Positions 1 through 10,330 of a DNA stretch of 64,000 bases are shown piece after piece. The stretch covers positions 9,472,422 through 9,536,421 of the forward strand of contig JAYGXS010000009.1 of NCBI GenBank assembly GCA_036362985.1. Reading direction: 5' to 3'. This stretch comes from Ligula intestinalis (taxonomy: Eukaryota; Platyhelminthes; Cestoda; Diphyllobothriidea; Diphyllobothriidae). The notes under the pieces were generated by a model. That model was given only the letters and a program-made list of their open reading frames with translations, was not told the origin of the DNA and made no database searches. Within the stretch, counting starts at the first letter, position 1; each line of letters opens with the position of its first letter. A program made the position numbers and the translations under genes.

Positions 1-239
1 CAAGGTCACGAAACATAAGTCATATAATTGGGTGGTGTCAGTTGAAAAAACATTGGCAGAAGGAGGGGAGGGCAGCAGGCGTGAACAAAACTCGAAACCA
101 CCACGGGGACAACTGCGGGTGACATCGGGGAAACCAGAAATTAGCCTGCGAGGCGCCCTGCAGTTAGCATTGTGAACTGGCATGCAAGTTAAATGGCCTT
201 GTCATAGTGACTGCTTTGAGAGAAAGAGAGAAATTCTAT

Positions 240-330
240 ATTGAAAATGGGAAATTCTAAACTTTCAGCAAAAATGGCTCCATTAACGGACAGCAAATGA
301 TAAGGTAAATTAGGGGTCATGGTAAAAGGT
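240..330 (-). other. possible scrap of CR1-like endonuclease region
   Basis: On the minus strand a short stretch reads close to the SVNGAI-FAESL peptide seen in the CR1-like endonuclease remnant near 57.45 kb, and the surrounding nucleotides also resemble that locus. It is too short and decayed to annotate firmly. Confidence 0.25.
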
Positions 331-381
331 AAAAGGTCATATTATACTCAAAATTAAAGTTTTACACGACATCCAAATCGA

Positions 382-1035
382 CTATGGAGACAGGTCAGCT
401 TTCAACTCCATTTCCGCTACTTCACACGTGAGGTAGCGTGCCAGAAATGGGAAAACAGAGTGCTGATATGCCGATGTACGGCAAGACATATGACGGAAGC
501 TTAGGCGCATTGTACGGGAAGACTTAGCAGCCATTAGTTCAGAGTGGAGAGGGTGAGCAACCTCACTAAGGATGCGATCAACAAATTGCCTGACCGTTTT
601 GAGGTGGCGCTGTACTATAAGGTCAGCTAAAAACATGGGAAACACCGGCAGCTGAAGAGAGCACTCGCAGGATACGTTCAAGAGTGACAAGGTCTTTTTT
701 AAGTCAAGCTGGATAAATAACTGGAGGTCAGTTAAGAAAATTTGAGCAGAATACAGGCATCTATGAATCGCCAGATAAGGGCTTGCAGCGTACGATACGA
801 ACGCAAGCGATGGATATAATATAACGGTTTACGGATTTTACTAAAAAACGCCTTCTATATGAAAAGCAAATGTAAGATTGGATGTCAGAGTAACACCAAG
901 GTATCGGAAAGAGGATACCTTGTTGGGCAGAATGTCAATAAATTCGGGACTTAGAGAGGGTCGTAGTCGAAAAATACACTGGACTGACTTCCGCTCGTTA
1001 AGTAGAAGACCATTTGCTTGCGACCATGTTGAGAC
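382..1035 (-). pseudogene. CR1-like non-LTR retrotransposon RT, C-terminal remnant
   Basis: Read on the minus strand in one frame, this gives VSTWSQANGLLLNERKS, then FRYLGVTL, and then the long post-catalytic tail ending RTSAYQHSVFPFLARYL. The sequence W..aNGLlLN..Ks followed by fRYLGV is the motif D/E and thumb region of non-LTR reverse transcriptases. The late R(T/S)..y..S..P ending is typical of CR1/Jockey-like ORF2 C-termini. In life the protein copies element RNA at a nicked target site. Three in-frame stop codons lie near 830-850 and another just upstream near 1037, and the catalytic YxDD motif is not present. The piece is therefore a dead, 5'-truncated copy. The assignment to non-LTR RT is secure; CR1 rather than a neighbouring clade is a judgement. 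Confidence 0.7.
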
Positions 1036-1438
1036 TCATACCCCTCCCCCATAATCGTCACGCATAACGTTGACTGAGCTGAATCTGTTTTAGTTATCGA
1101 TCCCCCCGCTAGAAGCGTTATACCGAGGAAGACGCCAAAGCGTACTTACATTCCTCGGTCGGTCGGTCGATGGCAGTCTTAGGCGAGGTAGTACCTAGTA
1201 CTCATCCTCAGTACTCTCTGCCTAGCAAATTTTTCTAGCGCTTCTGTTGGATGGGTACGAAACGGTTAAAATTATGTTGTTTAGACAAAGTTTTCTTTGG
1301 ATCAGCTACCCCTCGGACGCTACCGTCAAGCCTTCGACTAGGATGCAAGCGTGATATAACGTGCACACCCAAACTCTCATCTTTGTGCCTAACGAAATTG
1401 TCTACACACGACTAGAACCCCAAGCGAACTTATCGGGG

Positions 1439-1770
1439 AGCGTTAAGATTACTAAGGTCTAACCCTAACGGCTGAGATCTTCCAGGTGCAGTTCATTAGG
1501 AGAGAAGAGAAGTCTTGGGAATGCCAGAGAAGTAGGAAGAGTATATTCTGTACAGAATGAATGGGAGGATAAGCAGCAGGAAATTGACTATCAAACGACC
1601 ACGCAACCGCAAGCCAGTGGACAGCGTTTGAAGAAATGTTTGCTCGGCAGTCGTCACATGAGGCCCTGTGTGAGTCGGTCAGTGATTGGCTGGTCCAGAA
1701 GTTGGAAACCGCGAGCAATCCTAAAGTGCACCTCGACTTCGGCTAGTCACGACAAGCGTTCATAGGCACT
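1439..1770 (+). repeat. MITE-A copy (partial, left end)
   Basis: Starts with the MITE-A left terminus (a TTAACCCTA-like block, then GATCTTCCAGG), followed by the internal AGTATATTCTGTACAG block and the GTCGTCACATGAGG block. MITE-A is my name for a roughly 0.5-kb non-coding element with inverted ends that recurs about sixteen times here. The right terminus is missing. Confidence 0.7.
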
Positions 1771-1954
1771 TCGTGTTGAGCTAGTCACTACAACATAATT
1801 GGTTTCAAACTGCGTCACGCCTTTGGCGTATTTCTTTTTCCACTTGCTTTCCTAGGACGTCTTGAAGTCTGTCTTGCTTGCTTTTTGTCCTCCGATGTTA
1901 ACAAATAACATGGCTTTATTCGGCGAAATCTTTGAAAGGAGACATTGAGGAGAG

Positions 1955-2125
1955 CGAAATATCTTAATCCTGTAATCCCTCAATCGGTTATCTCGAGCTA
2001 AAGTTTGGTTGCCTTAGTCCAACGTAACTCAAGAAATGCATAAACGGAATAAACAATTAGCGATTCTCATTAAACCGTGTTGGAATACATACTCGAACTT
2101 TGGGCCGTTCGATAACAGCCATACA
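1955..2125 (+). repeat. dispersed repeat, pair member 1
   Basis: About 170 bases starting GCGAAATATCTTAATCCTG and running past GTGTTGGAATACATACT. They closely match 5352-5520 in the same orientation. No coding pattern is seen. The second copy sits directly upstream of a PLE tip, so this may be the outer part of a PLE terminal repeat. Confidence 0.65.
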
Positions 2126-3257
2126 CTTCATTGCCCGTAATATGGAAGCATGCGCATCTGAAAATGTTACCAAACGAGTATTTTCCAAGATAATTCTACC
2201 TGTGCTGCTGTATACCCTCGGCAGTTTTTGCAAAAACAGGTTTGCACTACATTTAAAACTTAAGTTTACCTTGTATGTCCGATTTTCAATTTTTCTGAAT
2301 TGTCCGTTTTACTGAAAAAGTTGGTATTTCTACAGAACGCAATATTACTTGATATATCCCGATATGCTCTATTTGGAAGAACGGTAATTAGTACTTTGTT
2401 GCTGTAAAACTTTGGGGGCCGCAGCTTGGGCTGCGTTTGCAAAACAGAGAGTTGTTTGTAACAATTATGGGATTTCATGAGTTAGCCCACCTACTGTACT
2501 ATAATTCGGGCATCTAAACGATTTCGACGAGGTTCCGTTAACACAATCGTTCTCCAACTACATCACTGCTATTCTTATTCCTTTCTTCGCTTATCTCCTT
2601 AGGGCTTCAGAGCAATTTCTAAGTACCTTAATTGCGTTCCGCCTACCGAAAAATAGCATGGCTTCTTTTGAGGAAGTCCTTAAACGAAGCATTAAGGAGA
2701 GCGGCCCCTTCAGGGGAAGGTCACAAAGATAAAAATTTAGGAGACATAAGTTTTCGCCTGCCTGCGATTATTATTTTGGCCATCAACATCTTTTTGGGAC
2801 ATAAAAACTCTCATGTTGCGGGATTTTATCACCTCCAGGGTAAATAGGATATCCAATTAAGTTATTTCGGAGGTAGGTTGTACTCACAGAAATGGGTTCC
2901 CGCGTGGTCCGGAGTTTCTGACGGGGGCGCAGTTGGCTCATTTGTCTGATATTGGTGGGTCAAGAAAGGCCGAGAGTTCCTCGAGCCAATGCACTCAGAC
3001 GAGTCATGCGGTAGCTGCCAAATAGCGCAATCACCACGCGATGCCATTATCGATTTTCCCATACACTGTCGACGTTAGTTGTGTTTTGGCACTTTCAGTT
3101 TACTCTGCGTCCTGGTGGAGGTTTTGGGGCCGTGTACTGTGTGATCCATGTACCCATTGGTTTCAATTTGAGCGCCTTTTTATCTGAGGTAGCAAGACTG
3201 AATAGGATTAGCTGGGGTTTTCGATTTTACCTATTGCTGGAGACCCACATATCGCGT
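2126..3257. other. no recognised feature
   Basis: Only short open frames without domain signal. Base composition is intermediate and no strong repeat structure is apparent. Confidence 0.5.
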
Positions 3258-3590
3258 GGTGTTAAGGTTAATAAGTTTAACCTTAACGGCTGCGGTTTTC
3301 CAGGCCCAATTCCTAAGGAGATGGTGAGAAAAGTCACGGGACGGACAGATTTGTAGGAACAGTATATGCTGTACAGAAGTAATGCAGAATAGGCAAAAGA
3401 AAATGGAATAACAGGCGACCGCACGACCGCAAGCTAGCGGACGGTGTCTGAAGTCAGGTCTGCTCGGCAGTCGTCACATGAGGTCCTGTGTGAGTCGGTC
3501 TGTGATTGGCTGGTCCTGAGGCCGGAAGCAGCAAGCGTTCCCAAAGTGCACTTCGAATTGAGTTATTCACGACAAGCGTTCACAAATCCA
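3258..3590 (+). repeat. MITE-A copy (partial)
   Basis: Same order of blocks as the copy at 1.44 kb: left terminus, a GCTGTACAG block, ACCGCAAGC, GTCGTCACATGAGG, CTGTGTGAGTCGGTC, then the AAAGTGCACTTCGA block. The left part overlaps an unrelated reading frame that I consider chance. Confidence 0.7.
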
Positions 3591-3904
3591 ATTATTGTGG
3601 AGCTAGTCACTGTAACATAATTGGTTTCAAACTGTGTCCCTCTTTTGGCGTATTCCTTTTCCCGCTATGAAGAGCTGTCTAGGGAGTTTGGAATTCTGTC
3701 TGGCTTGCGTTTCGTCTTCCGATGTTAACAAATAATATGACTTTGTTTAGAGGAATCCTTTTTTAAGGAGGCATTGAGGAGAGTGGTGATTTTAGAGGGA
3801 GGCACCAGTTTACACCTTATCAGGATCCTCGGTCATTGAGTTTAACACTCTACCTCGGATCGGATAAACACCCCAGTTCCATCATATTCACGATCACAAC
3901 CGAC

Positions 3905-4078
3905 AGAGCAACGAGCCCGTGGTGCAAAGGTTGAGTATTAAACTCAATGATCGAAGGCCCCGGGCTCGAAGCTGGAGGAATCTAGCCGTTGAGATTGGGT
4001 TTGACTAGCTGATGACTGCTAACAAGCCAGAAATGGCCATTCAGGTATCCCTTGTCTGTGTCGGATCCACTTCATATA
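3905..4078 (+). repeat. tRNA-derived SINE with hammerhead-like core
   Basis: A tRNA-like head (ACGAGCCCGTGGTGCAAAGG, A-box-like; GGGCTCGAAGC, B-box-like) is followed by a body containing CTGATGA (4009-4015), a GCT/AGC stem and GAAA (4030-4033). The same head-body order appears on the minus strand at 53.37-53.51 kb. The B box suggests RNA polymerase III transcription. A second tRNA-like scrap lies inverted just upstream (about 3832-3860), giving a head-to-head arrangement. The tRNA of origin cannot be told by eye. Confidence 0.6.
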
Positions 4079-5350
4079 GTAGATTGCATATCTGATGAAA
4101 TGTGAAGATTAAAATTTGATTGGGGGATTTAACACATGACTGGGGTTCACTAGGTTGACTTGAGGTGGAAAATACTGTTCAGTTCAGATCAGTGTAAAAG
4201 GGCAAATCCGGACCAAATGGGGCTAAATCCAACGTTTGTTGATATCCAAGGAATTTACTACGCTATAAAATGCTGCGGGAAAACTCCTCGTTTGTGCGTG
4301 TTGTACCATAAAAGACCATCAACAAAAAGCGGAAACTTTTAAATATGCATGTTTAGAGAACAAACACTTTTGTTTGGAGTCCCTGAAATTGGGGTTAGCG
4401 CAATTATGGGATAGCGCATTATTATGGAAAAAAAGAGCGAACTTAGTCTAAAAAATTCTTTTTCGCAAATCTGCTATGTTTTGTGCCGTAAAGTGAAGTA
4501 ATAAACTTATACGGCTGTTAGTTGTATTAACTCACCGAATTGAAGACCGTAAACAAGCATATATACAAACACCCGAGACATGCCATCAATCTTCTCTTTC
4601 TCACCGTGTGCAAAAGTCGTCCTTACATGTTTTATCTACAGAGCAGAGTCGATGAATAGGAAAACCCGAAAAGGAATGGACTGAAGTTTATAAGTCTTCC
4701 CAAAATCATCGTTGATATTCTGCCACTGTGCTCCGCATTCGTTATCTCAGAACTGAGGCTGGAAGTAAATAAATATACTGAAACCTGCGCCGATATGCAT
4801 AGAAAAGTTATTTACTTCATTCTCAGCAGTAGATATATCCTTATATTTTTAGGGAAGACAAAGAATAGGTCAAAATTTCCCATTTTTATCTTGACTAAAT
4901 CTTCATAAAAGGTAAAATACACAGACATTCGCCGCTGAAATATCGAAGTAAGGTAATTTTTCAAGCGGAAATTTGTTACAGAAAGGTTTTTAATTAATCT
5001 AAGGCCTATTAATTCGCGAACTTTGTTGTGGACGTTCATTTTTACCGGCAATAAGTTGAAATGCTTGGGTGATTCTGAAGCCATGACCTAAAAAGGCCGT
5101 TGTAAAAGAAGGAATTGTTAAAAACTCATTATTTAGGTCAATCGACTGAAGCCAGTGGAAATCGTAGGGTTGTACTTACAATTTCAAGAAAGGTCTGACC
5201 TTCGTCGTAATCGAAATCCCAACTAATTACGCAGAAATGGGATGGAACGAAATTTCTCTCAGTGCACAAAAATGGAACGGTTACGATTGCACCTGGCAAT
5301 GCCATTTAAATTTATTAGTCACTGACCGACATGTCCACACATGAGCTTAC
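4079..5350. other. no recognised feature
   Basis: AT-leaning sequence with short open frames only. Nothing matched a family I know, and no repeat partner was noticed inside the window. Confidence 0.5.
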
Positions 5351-5351
5351 G

Positions 5352-5520
5352 AAATATCTTAATCCTGTAACACCACAGTCGGTAAACTCAAGCGAACATG
5401 TGGTTGCTTTTGTCCAACGTAAATCAAAAAATGTATAAACGGAAGAAAGAAGTAGCAATTCTTGTGAACCCGTGTTGGAATACATACTTGAGATTTGGGC
5501 TGTTCGGTAACCGGAGTTGA
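5352..5520 (+). repeat. dispersed repeat, pair member 2
   Basis: Direct, clearly alignable partner of 1955-2125 (shared GAAATATCTTAATCCTGTAA and GTGTTGGAATACATACT blocks). It lies about 90 bases upstream of a hammerhead-like PLE tip and about 210 bases upstream of a PLE GIY-YIG tail, so it is probably PLE-associated. Confidence 0.65.
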
Positions 5521-5606
5521 TCTCAACCTCATGGGTACTGCGGATATAATGACAGGCAGGCGGCAAGGCTGCAACAGTCCCGGCGAACAGGGACAACCAC
5601 CCAGTT

Positions 5607-5690
5607 ACTCTGACGATGGAACCGAGAGAGTGTCCGAAACGTCAGTCTCAAAATAAAACGGTCCATTTCCTCGTAATTTCTTCTTCCTCT
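5607..5690 (+). ncRNA. hammerhead-ribozyme-like PLE tip
   Basis: CTGACGA (5610-5616) is followed by a GGA-AC / GT-g-TCC stem and then GAAA (5636-5639) running into CGTC. The bases ACT before the core and AGT after GTC can pair as stem I. This is the CUGANGA-stem II-GAAA order of a hammerhead with a minimal stem III. An AATAAA-type signal follows at about 5651. Stem II needs one bulged G and stem I is only 3 bp, so activity is uncertain. Confidence 0.45.
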
Positions 5691-5734
5691 TTTTTGGGGA
5701 TTGTGAAAACTACTGTAAAAGTCTACGTAAACGG

Positions 5735-5840
5735 GTGATAGCCACAGCCGAGGCAGTGGCCATCCGTTTCACAAAATCAGCTCTATGCTGTCAAAAGACG
5801 TTGTTATAGGTAGTTTCTCTCCCTTGGCTGACAACAGGCA
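5735..5840 (+). pseudogene. PLE GIY-YIG endonuclease, C-terminal tail fragment
   Basis: The plus strand reads ATAEAVAIRFTKSALCCQKTL. It matches the tail of the GIY-YIG domain seen in the PLE at 9.1-9.57 kb (LATAEVVAIRLTNPILCVQ) and the copies near 23.4 and 43.7 kb. This is the segment after the catalytic region in this PLE lineage, so the piece alone would be inactive. A stop codon follows the CQKTLL stretch. It lies about 100 bases downstream of a hammerhead-like tip, an order that suggests abutting copies or an internally deleted element. Confidence 0.55.
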
Positions 5841-7089
5841 GGAACCGCACGCCACCAAATGCTCCGGAGAACAGTCAAGCGCACGACGCGTGCTTGACCT
5901 ACAAATTCCAAACAGCCTACTACGAGAACGTCTTCTCTCCCCGGCGCTCCGGACCCCCAACGTCTTCAACACGCTAACCCTGGTATGCAGGAGACGAAGG
6001 AACGAAGAGATGACTACCTCTCACCACGAAAACCATATAAGTACCGCACTTAAAGGAATATTTAATTTCCCATGTCAGTTTTTCGGCCTGATTATGAATG
6101 AACGAAAACAATTGTTTGCCAAAACGACTTTTCAATTGTAAAATAGGAATTTTCGCAGCAATAAAATCTGTTCAAACGGGTGAGAGGGGTGAGAGAGGGC
6201 GAAGTAAATTCATGAAATTTAACCCACCTTTCTAGCACTGCAACTCTTCTGCCAGGGCCAACGTCACATGAAAACCTACTCCCACCACCATTTCCGGCTT
6301 CCAACATCGCTTTTTTGGCGAATTTAAACGCTCACGTAATATCGACAGGCCAACTAACTGTAAGACAAAAAATTTGTGGATTATGTTTTTTGCCCTCCAC
6401 TTCACTGGAATACACAAACAGTGCACAATCGCACACCGAGCCGCAGGCCGATCGCCGAAGATGAGGAAGTACAGCCAAAGGCGGACATTTATTTGCGAGC
6501 GTACTGTCGTTATTTCGCCATCTAAGCCTTTGCCGCCTTTTGGCCGGACGAAACACCCGCGGTGTGGGGGTGACTCGCGCTCCTATTGGCTGGTGCCAAG
6601 GTCAAATTAGGTGCATGCTGCTAGCGCGTGGCGTCTGGCAGCGACAGTTGTCAGTGCTATGCCATCGGGGTTTTTGCTCCACGCCCAAGAATGTCCTGTG
6701 CATGCGCACCACAGTAAATTGATCTAGGGAATCCGCCTACATTGTTGCTTTTTAATTCCCCCAGAAATCAATCGCTAACTTGGAGTAGTAAATCCGTCTA
6801 TATAAGGCATTATAGGCGTAGACCGAACGTTGAGGTGAAGGGTTGCACTGACCTCTATCAGCCACAGCGGGATTACTAAGTAATATTAATTAAACTGCCA
6901 GCAGGCGGCCGGTTGTATTTGCAGGAGTTACAGGATACACCATAGTGACAGCATGCATACTAGTGAAAAGCTCAGAGACTTGTTTCGCTGGTCTTCTGTC
7001 GCTATTTGACACAACTATGGGGAGGGGGTGGGGGTCGCGCTCGCTAGTCGGTTCCCTGACCTGCTCTGCGTGCTTTCTGGCAGATATAT
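5841..7089. other. no recognised feature
   Basis: Several open frames overlap on both strands, none with a recognisable domain. The stretch turns GC-richer after 6.4 kb. I see no gene I can defend. Confidence 0.45.
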
Positions 7090-7545
7090 TTAGTGACCCT
7101 GTAGTGGTCGCTTCTGCCCGACGCCCTCCTAACTCTTGACGTCACAGACAAGGCCACTCAGAGCAGGCCCTTGCGCGAATGCACTTTTCGGCCTGCCTCC
7201 GACCAGACACAGAGTGGCGCGCAAGATACGGACCGCCCACGTCACGCCGTCTAAAAAATCAGCAAAGAGACGGAGAGAGCTTTCGGTGGCTGCTCAAGAT
7301 GACTGACGCTAGACTCACTTGGCATTTTGCCCCGCGCGGGGTGGACACGACGTGGCTGCTCTCTCACAGGGCTCTCATGGTCGAAGGCACGCCATACCGA
7401 GTCAACTGAACTGTTCTCCAACTCATTCTGTAAAAAATATGTTGTTCCTACTAATCTGGCTTTCCAAGGCTTCTCTCATCTCCTAAAGAACCGGGCCTGG
7501 AAGATCGCAGTCGTTAGGGTTAAACCTAAGTAGCCTTAAAACATT
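7090..7545 (-). repeat. MITE-A copy (right terminus intact)
   Basis: Ends with the MITE-A terminus in reverse orientation (GGGCCTGGAAGATCGCAG, then GTTAGGGTTAAACC). Upstream are the TGTTCTCCAACTCATTCTG block and a GC-rich interior that matches the copy at 34.74-35.22 kb. The far end is not clear. Confidence 0.65.
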
Positions 7546-8930
7546 GCAATAAACTCAGTCCGACGAATGCTTGCCCCACGTGACTGCTTGCAAATGCGCA
7601 TGCACTAACGGATGTCTACCCCTATCTGACCAATCACCTTCATGACTGATTCATATAAATGCTGGCGCCTGGTCACTGGGATTACTGTCGAGCTCACAAA
7701 CACTTTGAATGCAGCTTCTCTCCCAGCAAGCAAAATGTCGTTTGCAGATAAAAGAACGTACTTATTCACCGTCTTATTGAAAGTCGTGTCAAGATAGTTG
7801 CAAAGCATATTTAACCAAATAAAGCAAACCGATGTTTAATGTCACTGCAATACTTCCCCTCCTAGCAGAAACGGAGATCGAAAGAAAAGAAATAGTTAAT
7901 AAGAGGAAAGGTGGGAGTGTATGACATAGTCTAAAAGTTGTAACGGTTGGGAAAATCAATATGAATTCGACTGCCTGTAAGGAGAGGAGCGTGTGGGGTA
8001 GGAGAAAACGTAGCGCTAGCAGGTGGAAGCGGAGTCTGGGAAACAGTATGCGACAGTGTGCCAGATGGAGATTGTTGGCTTGGGGCCGTTCAAAAAGGGT
8101 CAGTATAAGCCACCTTCAAACAATCGACTGAGATCACGTCGGGGTCACCAATGCAGGATACAAAGTAGTCTATCCAGGAACCAACAGAGACAAGATAGTA
8201 AATAAGAACAAAGTCGTTTGCAGATAAAAACATGTCCTGATTCAACGTTTTATTTAAAATGGTGCCAAGATAATGCCAAAGCATATTTCACTAAGTAAAA
8301 CAAACAGATGTTTAATATCACCACAGCATACTGGACGAGCATGTGTCTGCACTTTTAGTTGGTAAGTGAGCTGTCACTAGGGCCTGCCTTGTATGCGCCC
8401 TGATCCGTACGATCCGTACTTGAGTGGAGGTGCAAGAAGACTAGGTGAACGTCAGTCATGTGTGTGTGGGTGGGTGGGGGGATTTTCTTGCTCCACAGGC
8501 AGGCAGGCGGGCAGAACGGCCTCGCGAGCATGCACACAGAGGCCAGGCCAAGGCTATCAGACTGTTTTGCATTCTGCATTTTTAATTGGCAGTGGCCTTG
8601 TGGAAAGCTAAATGACCTTGGAAAATGTTGTTGCCTATTGCTTCTGCTGCTGTTGTTTACTATAATTCTAAAAAATACTAACGGGGATCCAATTCAAACA
8701 GTTGGAAGATAAGTGGGACCAGCAATGCGGTACCGTTATGGCGATCATCATAAGGAGGCTATAAATGCCACACTTAAATCATTTTTTAACATCGGCCTTT
8801 ATGTCTTGAGCAGGCCACTATCGTCTGCGCAAGAAGATCCATCGTTAAGTCTGCGCAACAATGCCCTTCGCACAATCACACCCAACTGAGCCGTACCGGC
8901 TGGATGAAAAAGAACCATTATGCTTTTAAG

Positions 8931-9774
8931 TTCATAGATGATACCCATTTAAGCATTCAAGAAGTCAATATAGGCAAACGAACGTTTTCGATTTATTCAT
9001 CATCAGGCGTGTACAATAATATAAAGAGTGTAGAGTTAGCAAAAGTTTAAGTAACCAATCAACGGTATTTAAGGGGAGAGGGGGAATCGTTAAGCGATCA
9101 AAAGGGGCAGGGGGAGGAGGGACGTGTCCCACAACTGGTCGTCTCGTCGCTTCGCGGCGTCTTGACACCAGTTGTCACTGTCTGATCATCATCTTGCGGC
9201 ATGTTAGAAGGTGTGCGGACGGATGTTGAGTTTTTTCTCGGCCACGGGGGCCATAGGGCCACTACGAAGGCGTTCTGCACACATAAGATCGGGTTTGTGA
9301 GTCGTATGGCCACGACTTCTGCCGTCGCAAGTATCCGTTGACGCAGGAACTTAGAGTGTTTCGCTGTTACTTTATACAAGACTCGAAACGCTTGGTTTAC
9401 GTCTACCGTTGTCAACCAAGTGAGCCAAAATGGCACTAGATATTGACTTGATCTCGCCTTTGTTTAGGCAGGCAGGATGGTATTCCCGCATGCGTTTGGA
9501 TAGCCGCCTAGTTGTTCGACCAATATAACTTGCCCCACAGGAGCATGTAAAGTTGTAGATGCACATTGATAAGGTCTGGAACGAGAGTCTATCCTTGCCT
9601 TCAAGGCGAAGAAGTGGAGTGCTTGAATGTACTAATCTTAACTTAGCTGCTGGATATGTACACGCGATTGCAGCGTTCAGGCGAAGGTGTAGAAGTTCGC
9701 TTTTTGGATCACCTGATTCATCGCCTGATGATGAATCAATCGAAAACGTTCGTTCAGCTATATTGACTTCTTGA
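8931..9774 (-). mobile_element. short PLE insertion with inverted ends
   Basis: Inserted into the composite repeat. The sequence ATTATGCTTTTAAG at 8917-8930 recurs as ATTATGGTTTTACAG at 9775-9789, an imperfect target duplication, and the inverted partner of the host repeat near 32.87 kb lacks the insert. The ends carry inverted repeats of about 55 bases (8955-9009 and 9722-9776), each with a CCTGATGATGAAT...CGAAAACG motif. It encodes only the GIY-YIG module, no RT, so it is a truncated element. Confidence 0.7.
9098..9600 (-). pseudogene. PLE GIY-YIG endonuclease (frameshifted)
   Basis: The first frame reads MCIYNFTCSCGASYIGRTTRRLSKRMREYHP. It has the Cys-rich CxCG lead-in, the YIG of the GIY-YIG fold, the catalytic-type Arg and the following E-Y/H. 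A change of frame near 9370-9436 brings in QAFRVLYKV...LRQRILATAEVVAIRLTNPILCVQNAFV, the conserved tail of this lineage with the Glu of TAE. GIY-YIG endonucleases in PLEs make the chromosomal nick used to prime reverse transcription. The gene is broken by the frameshift and has no RT upstream. The same lineage recurs at 5.74, 22.99-23.48 and 43.67-44.11 kb. Confidence 0.75.
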
Positions 9775-9817
9775 ATTATGGTTTTACAGTAGGTCTTCTT
9801 CCGTGCTTTATCACAGG

Positions 9818-10330
9818 GGGGTTATTTTGATAGGTAAAACCCTAGCCGGTGCGATCTTCAGGCCCGATTCCTTGTGGCAAGAGAAGCGTGAGGAGGCAAG
9901 AGTGATGAGAACAGTTCATTCTGTACAGAAGAAGTGGTGGATATGTGAGAGGAATTTGACTGTTGGACGAACGCGCACCCGCAGCCCAGAGGGCCGCATC
10001 TAAAGTCCGTGAGTGCAGGAATCGTCACAAGCGTCTAGAGTGATCCCTGTGTGAGTCAGACTTGAAACGTGATTGGCCAGGCTGGAGCAGGCTGGTACAT
10101 GCAAAATTCGTGGCAGCCGCAAGGACTTGGTTCGTAGCACATGTGATTGGCTCTCCCATGAGTGACCGAGACTGCCATCACGTGATATTATGTTTGGCGT
10201 GACGCAGGAGGAGGAAGTGGTGCGGTATTTGGTGTGGCCCCCAAAAAAGCTCTGTTTTGTAGATGCACTAGATCAGCGAATGACCCGATTGGCTCACTGA
10301 ACGCGTTAATCCGGCTGCGTCAAGTGGGTT
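9818..10330 (+). repeat. MITE-A copy (within composite unit)
   Basis: Begins with a CAGGGGGGTTA tip and the GTGCGATCTTCAGGCCCGATT block, then a TTCATTCTGTACAGAAG block and GTCACAAGCGTCTAGAG. It matches 32312-32850 in reverse orientation. The copy carries extra 3' sequence shared only with that partner. Confidence 0.7.

Larger units (their letters stand above)
7690..10330 (+). mobile_element. composite repeat unit, copy 1 (interrupted by a PLE)
   Basis: Apart from the PLE at 8931-9774, this unit aligns along its length with 32312-34600 on the opposite strand. Shared landmarks in order are: a 125-base block repeated directly (7734-7855 and 8209-8334), the CTGACGTTCACCTAG region, a GTGTGGGTGGG microsatellite, the GACCAGCAATGCGGTACCG segment, and a MITE-A copy followed by GCGTTAATCCGGCTGCGTC. 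The flanking 125-base direct repeats look like short terminal repeats of an older non-autonomous element. No coding capacity was found outside the inserted PLE. Confidence 0.6.

Noticed and set aside
9722..9776. Hammerhead in the inverted ends of the 9-kb PLE (CCTGATGATGAATC...GAAAACG)
   Set aside because: Core-like boxes are present but stem II would have to use bases of the CUGAUGA box itself; too weak to call.
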